A stretch of 11,663 nucleotides of DNA from Bacteroidia bacterium (GTDB lineage Bacteria; Bacteroidota; Bacteroidia; Bacteroidales; VadinHA17). Below the pieces are notes generated by a model. The model did not search any database. It had not been told where the DNA came from and worked only from the letters and a program-made list of their open reading frames with translations. Positions 1-6,468 of the stretch are shown here, piece by piece. The translations under genes were made by a program, and so were the position numbers. Position 1 is the first letter of the stretch. Every line of letters begins with the position of its first letter. The stretch spans positions 1 to 11,663 of the forward strand of contig JAPLEC010000333.1 in the NCBI GenBank assembly GCA_026391515.1, written 5' to 3'.

Positions 1-24
1 GATGCAGGCAGGCGTCAACATCAT

Positions 25-114
25 AAATACAAAATCCCGCAAAGTATTGATCTTGCTGGATTTGTTAGATATCCTGTTGCCAGTGTGAGTGTGAGAGTGA
101 AAGTGAGTTTTGAG
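25..114. repeat. Dispersed palindromic repeat, copy 1, with GTGAGT hexamers
   Basis: An imperfect palindrome (ATCCCGCAA pairing with TTGCTGGAT, about 34-61) is preceded by AAATACAAA. It is followed by TTTGTTAGATATCC and then by a short hexamer run (GTGAGT, GTGAGA, GTGAAA, GTGAGT at 85-108, ending TTTGAG). The same parts in the same order occur at 9560-9638, and the central part occurs at 2801-2840. Read on the minus strand the palindrome is followed by a T-rich tail, as in an intrinsic terminator. The start of the window holds no recognisable coding end. A stop codon at 24-26 could close a gene lying mostly outside the window, but that cannot be judged. Confidence 0.6.
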
Positions 115-201
115 ACTTTAGCTGGTAAAAACAGGAGGCAGTGGACATAAAACTGTGTAACCCCCCGGCAAAAAGAAGTGCCTTGATGAACTTACCTTTA
201 T

Positions 202-220
202 TACAAATATTACATTTGTA
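202..220 (+). promoter_or_regulatory. Possible promoter -7 box within a perfect dyad, upstream of the DUF362 gene
   Basis: TACATTTG at 211-218 matches the Bacteroidota -7 consensus TAnnTTTG. It lies inside the perfect inverted repeat TACAAAT(202-208)/ATTTGTA(214-220) with a 5-base spacer. The best upstream TTG (183-185) is about 25 bases away, somewhat far for a -33 element, so the promoter is only possible. A 7-bp dyad covering the -7 box is where a repressor would bind. That role is inference. Confidence 0.4.
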
Positions 221-265
221 TTAACCAAATTAATTTTATCAGCTCGATATTAAAATTCAACAGGC

Positions 266-1822
266 ATGAAAAATATTGTGATTAACATTATTAACCGGAT
301 AAACAGCATTAAAAAGAGTACTCTTCTGAAAATCACATTTATCATAACCGGTATTGCTTCTACTGTATGGTTCCTGGTACGTGTTATTCCAAAACCTCAG
401 AGAGCAACATATCCGTGCATGCGTATTGCGGCACCGCTAATGTCGGGATTTGTTATCTGGCTCCTTTCCCTCACCGGATCTGTCGCAGCTTTCAGAAAAG
501 CAAAACAGAACTTTATCAAATCAAATTACCTGATTGGTGTTTTGTTCCTGCTGGTTGCCCTCACAGGTTCTCTGTTCATCACAAGCAGACAAAACGGCAT
601 TGCTTCTCCAAAAAGCAATGCTGAATGGATTGTAATTCCCAATCAGCCTGTTGGTATAGCCAAAGGAATCAACCCTGGAAGGGTGGTCTGGGTGCATGAT
701 CCTGCTGTTGCTAAATGGGATAGTACCTCAGGCAACTGGTGGGATGAGAATGCAGTATCACAATCGGAAGCCGATAAAATGCTGAAGGAATCTCTGATCA
801 GCCTGACAGGCGAAAAATCTGAGAAGAAGGCCTGGAAAGCTCTTTTCAAATACTTCAACTCGAAACATGGAAGGGAGAATCTGAATTATCAGCCAGGACA
901 GAAAATCGCAGTTAAAATTAACACCAACAATACCTACAGTCACCAGGATTCTCCTGAAATCAATGCAACTCCACAGCTGGTGCTTTCTCTGCTGAAAAGT
1001 CTGGTCGATGAGGCCGGAATAGCGCAGGAGAATATTACGGTTTTTGATGCAAGCCGCTTCATCACTGACAATATCTTCAACAAATGCCATAATGTTTACC
1101 CCGGTGTTGTTTTCGTGGATAATGTCGGCGGCGATGGACGCTCAAAATCGACTTATGCAGACAACGCAATACCTTATTCTGTTGATAACGGCAAACTTGC
1201 TACTGGTTTGGCAACCTGTGCTGTAGAGGCTGATTACCTTATTAATATGGCCCTGCTGAAAGGACATGTCGGACAAGGCGTTACACTGTGCGCGAAGAAT
1301 TATTACGGGGTCACCAGCATCAATAACAACTGGCGCAAAAATGCTCATAACAATTTCAATCCGGACCGGAATGGCACTCCCCAGTATCTGACTTTTGTTG
1401 ATTTTCTTGCCCATAAGGATCTAGGAGATAAGACCATGCTCTTTTTCATCGATGGCATTTACGGATCAAAGCTGGTCAACGGAGCTCCGGGTCCTAAATG
1501 GAAAATGGAGCCTTTCAATAATAACTGGGGATGCAGCCTGCTGGCATCTCAGGATCCTGTAGCTATTGATGCTGTAGGTCTTGATTTCCTTCGATGCCAA
1601 TGGCCCGATGCTCCCGACATGGCTTTCAGCGATCAGTACCTTATTGAAGCCGCTCAGGCGGATAATCCTCCGTCAAAAGCAAAATATGATCCCCAGCGCA
1701 ACAATGCAGCTATATCCAGCCTGGGCGTGATGGAACACTGGAATAATGCAAAAGAGAAAAAATACAGCAGGAATCTGGGCAAAAATGAGGGAATAGAGCT
1801 GGTGCAAAGAACAATCAAATGA
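266..1822 (+). CDS. Membrane-anchored DUF362 domain protein
   Basis: A 518-residue protein. The N-terminal part has three predicted membrane segments at about residues 20-40, 53-76 and 86-106. After a short linker, a DUF362-type domain runs from about residue 120 to near the C-terminus. Recognisable DUF362 features are a conserved lysine-rich beta segment followed by a Thr/Asn-rich stretch (AVKINTNNTYSHQDSPEIN), the LINMALLKGH segment, and the late motif QDPVAIDAVGLDFL. DUF362 is a family of unassigned biochemical function. Some members are fused to 4Fe-4S ferredoxin motifs, but no CxxCxxC cluster is present here, so a redox role is not supported. The domain's side of the membrane cannot be fixed by inspection. 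No SD precedes the ATG; the leader is A/T-rich. The gene stands alone and ends at the terminator at 1861-1888. The family call is fairly sure; the function is unknown. Confidence 0.85.
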   Translation: MKNIVINIINRINSIKKSTLLKITFIITGIASTVWFLVRVIPKPQRATYPCMRIAAPLMSGFVIWLLSLTGSVAAFRKAKQNFIKSNYLIGVLFLLVALTGSLFITSRQNGIASPKSNAEWIVIPNQPVGIAKGINPGRVVWVHDPAVAKWDSTSGNWWDENAVSQSEADKMLKESLISLTGEKSEKKAWKALFKYFNSKHGRENLNYQPGQKIAVKINTNNTYSHQDSPEINATPQLVLSLLKSLVDEAGIAQENITVFDASRFITDNIFNKCHNVYPGVVFVDNVGGDGRSKSTYADNAIPYSVDNGKLATGLATCAVEADYLINMALLKGHVGQGVTLCAKNYYGVTSINNNWRKNAHNNFNPDRNGTPQYLTFVDFLAHKDLGDKTMLFFIDGIYGSKLVNGAPGPKWKMEPFNNNWGCSLLASQDPVAIDAVGLDFLRCQWPDAPDMAFSDQYLIEAAQADNPPSKAKYDPQRNNAAISSLGVMEHWNNAKEKKYSRNLGKNEGIELVQRTIK

Positions 1823-1860
1823 AGAATTAAACAAAATCTGCTTTATATTAGTACTAAGAA

Positions 1861-1888
1861 AAAAGTACCGGGGATTTTCCGGTTTTTT
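1861..1888 (+). terminator. Intrinsic terminator after the DUF362 gene
   Basis: The hairpin ACCGG(1867-1871)/CCGGT(1879-1883) has a 7-base loop. It is preceded by an A-rich run and followed by a run of six T (1883-1888), so the stem extends through A-T pairs. It sits 39 bases past the DUF362 stop. Confidence 0.75.
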
Positions 1889-1936
1889 ATGTCACTTAAA
1901 AAACGCCTGTAAATAAATTATAAACAGACATTAAAT

Positions 1937-1942
1937 AGGAGG
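1937..1942 (+). promoter_or_regulatory. Strong Shine-Dalgarno site (AGGAGG)
   Basis: A full AGGAGG lies six bases before the ATG at 1949 and fixes this start. Most other genes in the window have no SD, as is usual in Bacteroidota, so this site stands out. Confidence 0.75.
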
Positions 1943-1948
1943 TATATT

Positions 1949-2749
1949 ATGTCATTCAAATGTAAAATTGGTTTTCATTCCTGGGACGGCTGCAAATGTA
2001 CCACATGTGGTAAAATCAGAGATGCAGAGCACGATGTGTCAGCTGATTGTGGAAAATGTTCCAGGTGTGGTACAATCTTTAGTGAAGACCGGCATGACTG
2101 GTCAGCAGATTGTGACAAATGTGCAAAATGTGGTAAAACCCGTGAAAATCAACACTCATGGCTGAAAGATTGCGAAAAATGCTCAAAATGTGGTAAAGTC
2201 CGCAGTAATATGCATCGTTTGAGGGATGGCATTTGCCAGGTATGCGGACATGGGACTTTCACTGATGAGAGAAACGGATCAATACATAAAATAATAAAGA
2301 TAGGTGACCAGGTAATCATGACAGAAAACCTTTCCAAAAAACCTCACAGTGGTAACTTCTGGGCTTATGATGACCAAGAGGGCAATAGTTTAAAATATGG
2401 CTGTTTATATGATTGGGAAGCTGCCAAAACACTGGCACCTGCAGGCTGGCATCTACCTACAAAAGCTGATTGGGAGACTTTACATTCCTTTCTCGGTGGG
2501 GATGATAAGAAAGTATATGAACAATTAAAAGCAGGTGGAAAAAGTGGCTTTGACAACTTATTCGGCGGGGAGCGATATGCGCGTGGAACGTTTAACAGTC
2601 TTGGTGCAAGCGCTCATTACTGGAGCGATACTCCGGAAGACGAGAAGCAGGTCTGGAAGTTCAAAGTTGGTGCATATACTGAGACCGCAGGGTTGGAAAA
2701 GGCAGATCCCAATTATGGATTTAGCGTCCGGCTTTTCAGGAACAAATGA
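1949..2749 (+). CDS. Cys/His-rich repeat protein with C-terminal FISUMP domain
   Basis: A 266-residue protein with two parts. Residues 1-100 contain five units spaced about 20 residues apart. Each starts with a histidine (H10, H28, H49, H69, H89), often followed by S/D and W. The first four carry Cys triplets (C15/C17/C20, C34/C37/C40, C55/C58/C61, C75/C78/C81), mostly CxxCxxCGK; the last has only C96/C99. With C5 this gives 15 cysteines in 100 residues, which suggests metal binding, most likely zinc. Residues about 112-266 match the FISUMP domain (Fibrobacter succinogenes major paralogous domain): GCLYDWEAAKTLAPAGWHLP, then a W-E-x-L segment and LGG, the AHYWSDT motif, and the terminal GFSVRLFR. 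FISUMP domains are usually found on secreted or lipid-anchored Bacteroidota proteins. Here no signal peptide, lipobox or membrane segment is visible, so the protein is probably cytoplasmic. The biochemical role is unknown. The start is set by AGGAGG at 1937. Confidence 0.8.
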   Translation: MSFKCKIGFHSWDGCKCTTCGKIRDAEHDVSADCGKCSRCGTIFSEDRHDWSADCDKCAKCGKTRENQHSWLKDCEKCSKCGKVRSNMHRLRDGICQVCGHGTFTDERNGSIHKIIKIGDQVIMTENLSKKPHSGNFWAYDDQEGNSLKYGCLYDWEAAKTLAPAGWHLPTKADWETLHSFLGGDDKKVYEQLKAGGKSGFDNLFGGERYARGTFNSLGASAHYWSDTPEDEKQVWKFKVGAYTETAGLEKADPNYGFSVRLFRNK

Positions 2750-2755
2750 TAACAC

Positions 2756-2769
2756 CCGGTTTTTACCGG
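2756..2769. other. Small GC hairpin after the FISUMP gene
   Basis: CCGGT(2756-2760) and ACCGG(2765-2769) form a perfect 5-bp stem with a TTTT loop, seven bases past the stop codon. No T-run follows directly, so alone it is a poor terminator. It may stabilise the mRNA 3' end or act together with the repeat at 2801. Confidence 0.35.
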
Positions 2770-2800
2770 CAGGTATTCTCTTTAACAAAAATTTAAAGAA

Positions 2801-2842
2801 CCTTGCAGATCATTGATCTTGCGGGATTTGTTAAATATCCTT
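2801..2842. repeat. Dispersed palindromic repeat, copy 2, at a convergent junction
   Basis: GCAGATCATTGATC with a following TGCGGGATTTG closely matches copy 3, and the next bases (TTTGTTAAATATCC) match copy 1. Here the palindrome is imperfect: GCA-GATC and GATC-T-TGC with one bulge. It lies between the stop codons of the plus-strand FISUMP gene and the minus-strand ligase, where a two-way terminator would be useful. The minus-strand reading is followed by a T-rich stretch. The GTGAGT hexamers of the other copies are missing. Confidence 0.5.
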
Positions 2843-2852
2843 TATGTAAAGT

Positions 2853-4385
2853 CTACAGGTCAGAGCCGGAAGCGCTCAATATCTCCTGGACTAGTCTTGT
2901 AACGCTACGGAAATCTATCTTCCCTGTGCTCATCATAGGTAACTCATTAATAACTATAAATTGCCTGGGAAGAGCGATAATGGGTAACTCAGTTAACATC
3001 TTCCTGAGTATTTCTGTCTTGTTTACCTCCTTCGAGACTGTTGCCACAATATATGATCCCTTTTTTTCATCCATTACCTCAACAACACAACAGGATACTT
3101 CTATCGGAAGAAACTTCTCTAATATATTCTCTACCTTAACCAGCGACACCATCTCTCCTCCGACCTTTGCAAACCTCTTAAACCTGCCGGCATGCCATAG
3201 ATAGCCATCTTCATCAAAGAACCCCATGTCACCGGTATCATACCAACCGTTAACCAGGGCTTTAGCAGTGAGATCAGGATCATCATAATATCCTTTCATT
3301 ACAGAGTCTCCTTTTACCAGTATCTTCCCTACTTCCCTTGTTTTACATAATTCCCCGGTCTCAAAATTCTCAATCCTGACCTGGATATTTGGGATAACTT
3401 TCCCGGTGCTGCCGGGTCTGTTAAATTCAAGTGAGTTAACAGATATAACCGGAGATGTCTCAGTAGCTCCATATCCCTCAAGAAGGGTGACCCCATGCTT
3501 TTTCATAAACCCTTCCCTCAGGGTATCAGGACATTTATCGGCCCCCGCTACCATTAACCTGAGAGTTTTAAAATCTCCAGGTTCCGATTTCTGGAGATAG
3601 CCCCAGAAGAAACTTGGAGTACCAACCATTAATGTGGGTTTTTCATCACGTGCAATATTACTGATAGTCTGAAAATCAAGTGGATTAGCATAGGTTACCA
3701 TAGTCATTCCATAATAGAACGACACCCATAAATTTACTGTCAACCCAAAAATATGGTAAAAGACAAGATTTGCCAATAATATATCTGATTCAGAAATATT
3801 GATGTAACTGCCAAAATTTTCAATATTCGAAGAAATGTTGCGATGGGTCAGCTGTACTGCTTTCGGATCTTTTTCGCTACCGCTGGTAAATAAAATTGCA
3901 GCAGTGTCATCTTCATTTCCTTTATGAATAGTATTGAAGATCATATTAACAGGAAGCTTTGTCATCAGGGCTGCCTTAAGTTTATCGCCTGTTGTAACAC
4001 CATCCATTATATCCTCGATCAGTACCATGCCATCAATTACAGGACAGTTGATCTTTTCCAGTAATGCTTTGGAAGTAATGACAGTTTTAAATTTGCATTT
4101 TCTCTGAGCATACTTTGCATTCGCCTCAGCGCCTGTCGAATAGTTTATCATCACAGGTATTCTGCCACTCATCAGTGCTCCAACGGTAGCCAGTGCACCA
4201 CCGGCGGAAGTAGGGATCATTATGCCAATGAATCCCTTATCATACTTCTGAAATTTAGAGCTCAGGATCATGGCACCGATCAAAGCCCTGGAATAAGTAA
4301 CATTCTTCCCGGTCGTCTTGTCAATAACTGCTAACTTTTTGGCATGTTTCTTTGCCATGCGGACAAATTGCTGATGAAGTAACAT
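2853..4385 (-). CDS. AMP-forming acyl-CoA/acyl-ACP ligase, Aas adenylation-domain type
   Basis: A 510-residue ANL-superfamily enzyme. It would activate a carboxylic acid, probably a fatty acid, with ATP to an acyl-AMP and pass the acyl group to a thiol (CoA or acyl carrier protein). Visible motifs are the phosphate-binding loop TSGSEKDPK (167-175), GYGATETS (304-311), YDTGD (382-386), the hinge region GRFKRFAKVGGEMVS (400-414), and STGKID with the catalytic lysine at K489. The TSGSE loop and the RFAKVGGEMVSL hinge resemble the ligase half of Aas (acyl-ACP synthetase/2-acyl-GPE acyltransferase) more than FadD, by family recognition. The PlsC acyltransferase half of Aas is absent and no acyltransferase gene lies next to it. 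The loop has PKA where PKG is common. The gene is monocistronic, with no SD at its ATG. ANL-ligase membership is sure; substrate and acceptor are not. Confidence 0.85.
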   Translation of the reverse strand: MLLHQQFVRMAKKHAKKLAVIDKTTGKNVTYSRALIGAMILSSKFQKYDKGFIGIMIPTSAGGALATVGALMSGRIPVMINYSTGAEANAKYAQRKCKFKTVITSKALLEKINCPVIDGMVLIEDIMDGVTTGDKLKAALMTKLPVNMIFNTIHKGNEDDTAAILFTSGSEKDPKAVQLTHRNISSNIENFGSYINISESDILLANLVFYHIFGLTVNLWVSFYYGMTMVTYANPLDFQTISNIARDEKPTLMVGTPSFFWGYLQKSEPGDFKTLRLMVAGADKCPDTLREGFMKKHGVTLLEGYGATETSPVISVNSLEFNRPGSTGKVIPNIQVRIENFETGELCKTREVGKILVKGDSVMKGYYDDPDLTAKALVNGWYDTGDMGFFDEDGYLWHAGRFKRFAKVGGEMVSLVKVENILEKFLPIEVSCCVVEVMDEKKGSYIVATVSKEVNKTEILRKMLTELPIIALPRQFIVINELPMMSTGKIDFRSVTRLVQEILSASGSDL

Positions 4386-4766
4386 AATTGTAAGTGTTAA
4401 TTATAGTTTCACTGGAAAGGTTCAGGGGCCTAATATAATGAATTATGTTTTAATTCAGATAGTAAATAAAATTTCATTCGAAATTTGCAGGATATGTAAT
4501 AACTGCGTATCTCCCTGATTTAGTGATACTTATAGGCTCTGCAGAGAAATTTTTAGAAGATGTGATGACTTCCGGTCGAAAATCCGTCATCAATTCCACC
4601 GGGATTAGTAGCACTCAACTTCTTTCGGGACGTTAAGACAGCCCGAAGGGTAAAACCCAAGGACTTCGCCAGGGAATCCTCAACAGTGAATTTATTTCCA
4701 CTTTTGGATTCTGATGTTTATCTTTACATTAATGCCCGTTCTGACTATTACTAAAACTCATAAATC
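4386..4766. other. Divergent intergenic gap with possible structured RNA
   Basis: This 381-base gap lies between the ligase start and a small broken gene before cbpA. Bases 4386-4560 are AT-rich and show nothing clear. Bases 4563-4711 show several complementary segments. TGATGAC(4563-4569) pairs with GTCATCA(4586-4592). CCGGT in its loop (4572-4576) can pair with ACCGG(4598-4602), giving an H-type pseudoknot. TTCGGG(4624-4629) pairs with CCCGAA(4642-4647), GGGT(4648-4651) with ACCC(4655-4658), and GAATCC(4674-4679) with GGATTC(4706-4711). The same segment stays open on the minus strand for 54 codons (stop at 4553-4555) but has no ATG. It could be an mRNA leader, a small RNA, a repeat or a decayed coding remnant. 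I match it to no known riboswitch. No confident promoter was found for either neighbour. Confidence 0.35.
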
Positions 4767-4989
4767 ATGACAATTAAAAAAAGAGAAGAACTTATTGAGA
4801 AAACCGTTGCACGCCTGCGTTCTATTGCGCAACCTACTGGAGCGTCTCAATCCTGAGATTGACACGGAGTTTGCACGGATAGCAGCTCTCCCCGGTGCAG
4901 CTAAATCGGCCGGTGAGATCAGAAAAGAACTGATGGATCGCATTACCCCGAAAATGAAGGAAGCGAAGGGGCTCCTGCCCAGGGAATAA
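4767..4989 (+). pseudogene. Small gene with an apparent frameshift, unknown family
   Basis: The ATG at 4767 opens a frame giving a charged, helix-like N-terminus (MTIKKREELIEKTVARLRSI) that stops at TGA 4854-4856 after 29 codons. The +1 frame then continues with protein-like sequence (LLERLNPEIDTEFARIAALP, then more) to a TAA at 4987-4989. From ATG to TAA is 223 bases, one more than a whole number of codons, so one extra base (or two lost) near 4825-4845 would explain it and restore a protein of about 74 residues. The downstream frame alone could only start at a TTG (4795). A programmed +1 shift at the TCC-TGA-G stop is possible but not supported by a known slippery sequence. I do not recognise the family. 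It lies 31 bases before cbpA in the same direction and may share its transcript. Confidence 0.45.
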
Positions 4990-5020
4990 GAAATAAAACT
5001 TTTAGTAAAGTAATATCATA

Positions 5021-5911
5021 ATGTATATTGATTATTATAAAATATTGGGGGTCAATAAAAACGCGACACAGAAGGATATCAAAAGTGCTTACCGGAAATT
5101 GGCAAGAAAATTTCATCCCGATTTAAATCAGAACGATAAAGATGCTAAAAAGAATTTCCAGCAGATCAATGAAGCTAATGAAGTATTGAGCGATCCTGAA
5201 AAGAGAAAAAAATATGATCAGTATGGTGAGAACTGGAAACATGCTGAAGAATTTAAAAATGCACAACAATATCAAAGACAATCGTCCGATTCGCGTGGAA
5301 AAAGATATACGGGGTACCAGGATGAAGGAGAATTCTCTGATTTTTTTGAGTCATTATTCGGCCAATTTGGAGGTACGGGAAGGGGCAGACAGGTAAAATA
5401 CAGGGGAGAAGATTACAACGCAGAGATACATCTCGATCTCGTCGATGCATATGAAACACATCAGCAAACTCTGACGGTAAATGGTAAAAAAATCAGGATA
5501 ACTATTCCCGCCGGAATTGAAAACGGGCAGACAATTAAAATCGCAGGGCATGGAGGTCAGGGAATAAACGGCGGGCCGCATGGTGATTTATATATTACAT
5601 TTATGATAGCTAATCACCCGAAATTCAAACGTCTGGGAAATGATTTATACACAAAAACAGATCTGGATCTGTACATTGCCTTACTGGGCGGGGAGATAAC
5701 AATTGATACTTTAAAAGGAAAAGTAAAGCTTAAAGTAAAGCCTGAAACACAAAATGGAAGCAAAATAAAATTAAAAGGAAAAGGATTTCCTGTCTATAAA
5801 AGCAGAGGCCAGTTCGGAGATCTTTACGTAACCTACACGATTAAAATTCCTACGAATCTGACTGAAAAGCAGAAAAAGTTATTTTATGAATTATCAAAAT
5901 CTGATTCTTAA
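5021..5911 (+). CDS. cbpA: CbpA-type DnaJ co-chaperone (curved DNA-binding protein A homologue)
   Basis: A 296-residue class II J-domain protein that stimulates the ATPase of DnaK (Hsp70) and delivers client proteins. Residues 3-70 are the J domain, with the HPD tripeptide at 32-34 and the usual DYYKILGVNKNAT start. A G/F-containing linker follows (about 72-130, including ESLFGQFGGTG). Two beta-sandwich C-terminal substrate-binding domains fill about residues 130-290 (IRITIPAGIENGQTIKIAGHG, then DLYTKTDLDLYIALLGGEI). The CxxCxGxG zinc finger of true DnaJ is absent, which fits CbpA. In Escherichia coli, CbpA also binds curved DNA and is inhibited by CbpM. The cbpM homologue here starts 11 bases after the stop, so the two are almost surely co-transcribed. 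No SD is seen before the ATG. Confidence 0.93.
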   Translation: MYIDYYKILGVNKNATQKDIKSAYRKLARKFHPDLNQNDKDAKKNFQQINEANEVLSDPEKRKKYDQYGENWKHAEEFKNAQQYQRQSSDSRGKRYTGYQDEGEFSDFFESLFGQFGGTGRGRQVKYRGEDYNAEIHLDLVDAYETHQQTLTVNGKKIRITIPAGIENGQTIKIAGHGGQGINGGPHGDLYITFMIANHPKFKRLGNDLYTKTDLDLYIALLGGEITIDTLKGKVKLKVKPETQNGSKIKLKGKGFPVYKSRGQFGDLYVTYTIKIPTNLTEKQKKLFYELSKSDS

Positions 5912-5922
5912 AAATTCAAACG

Positions 5923-6225
5923 ATGTATAAGGGAAATTTGATACCTGCTGATGAATTCTGTACCAGTCACAATATTCAGATTTCATTTATCAGTTCTCTG
6001 CAGGAAGCAGGATTGATAGAAATCACCACTATTGAGGAGACAGAGTATATTCATAAAAACCAGTTGCATGAATTGGAGAAAATTGTCCGGTTATATTATG
6101 AGCTGGATATTAACCTTGAAGGTATTGAAACTGTTATTCATTTGTTACAACGGATAAATGACATGCAGGATGAGATTACGATTCTAAAGAACAGGCTTCG
6201 ATTATATGAATCATACGAATTATGA
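5923..6225 (+). CDS. cbpM: CbpM-like chaperone modulator
   Basis: A 100-residue protein with the layout of CbpM, which is related to the MerR helix-turn-helix family. An N-terminal winged-helix-like segment has IPADEFCTSHNIQISFISSL followed by the conserved E-A-G-L and a beta hairpin ending in YIHKNQLHELE (to about residue 53). A C-terminal helix follows (about 53-97) with a coiled-coil pattern (INDMQDEITILKNRLRLYES). CbpM binds the J domain of CbpA and blocks its activation of DnaK. The role here is inferred from family resemblance and the 11-base spacing after cbpA. No clear terminator follows; only a small CAGG-CTT-CCTG hairpin lies just past the stop. Confidence 0.85.
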   Translation: MYKGNLIPADEFCTSHNIQISFISSLQEAGLIEITTIEETEYIHKNQLHELEKIVRLYYELDINLEGIETVIHLLQRINDMQDEITILKNRLRLYESYEL

Positions 6226-6361
6226 AGTTACAGGCTTCCTGAAAAGATATTGTTAATCATTCACATCATCTCAAAAAATAAAAACCTGTCACCAATTCGT
6301 CAACAAGGAATTTTTAAGAAAGGTGAAGAAGAATATTGATTTTAACCTGGTAAAAATTAAA

Positions 6362-6392
6362 TTGACTTTGGTTTAAATAAGGTGTAACTTTG
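6362..6392 (+). promoter_or_regulatory. Bacteroidota-type promoter for the M16 peptidase gene
   Basis: TTG at 6362-6364 and TAACTTTG at 6385-6392 are separated by 20 bases. This fits the primary-sigma consensus of Bacteroidota (TTG/TTTG, then TAnnTTTG). Transcription would start near 6399, leaving a leader of about 70 bases before the ATG at 6469. The rest of 6226-6468 is AT-rich and shows nothing else definite. Confidence 0.7.
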
Positions 6393-6468
6393 ATAAAAGA
6401 GTTGTATCAATACTGTTTTTGTCCGGTATATTTTCTATATATTATTCTTTAATACTTTAAAAAAAATC

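Noticed and set aside
82..116. Reading the GTGAG run at 82-116 as a third heptamer array
   Set aside because: It fits a 6-base period better (GTGAGT, GTGAGA, GTGAAA, GTGAGT), so it is kept apart from arrays A and B.
2535..2816. Overlapping 93-codon frame within the FISUMP gene
   Set aside because: Shadow of the FISUMP coding frame, with no recognisable domain.
2803..3204. Plus-strand 133-codon open frame
   Set aside because: It lies mostly antisense to the well-supported ligase gene and starts inside the palindromic repeat; no family resemblance.
4571..4680. Resemblance to a cobalamin riboswitch (GGT...AAAATCC, later AGCCCGAAGGG)
   Set aside because: The remaining conserved boxes (GCnACTG and the terminal GAAGGC/GCC...AGTCAGGA parts) are missing and neither neighbour is a B12-related gene.
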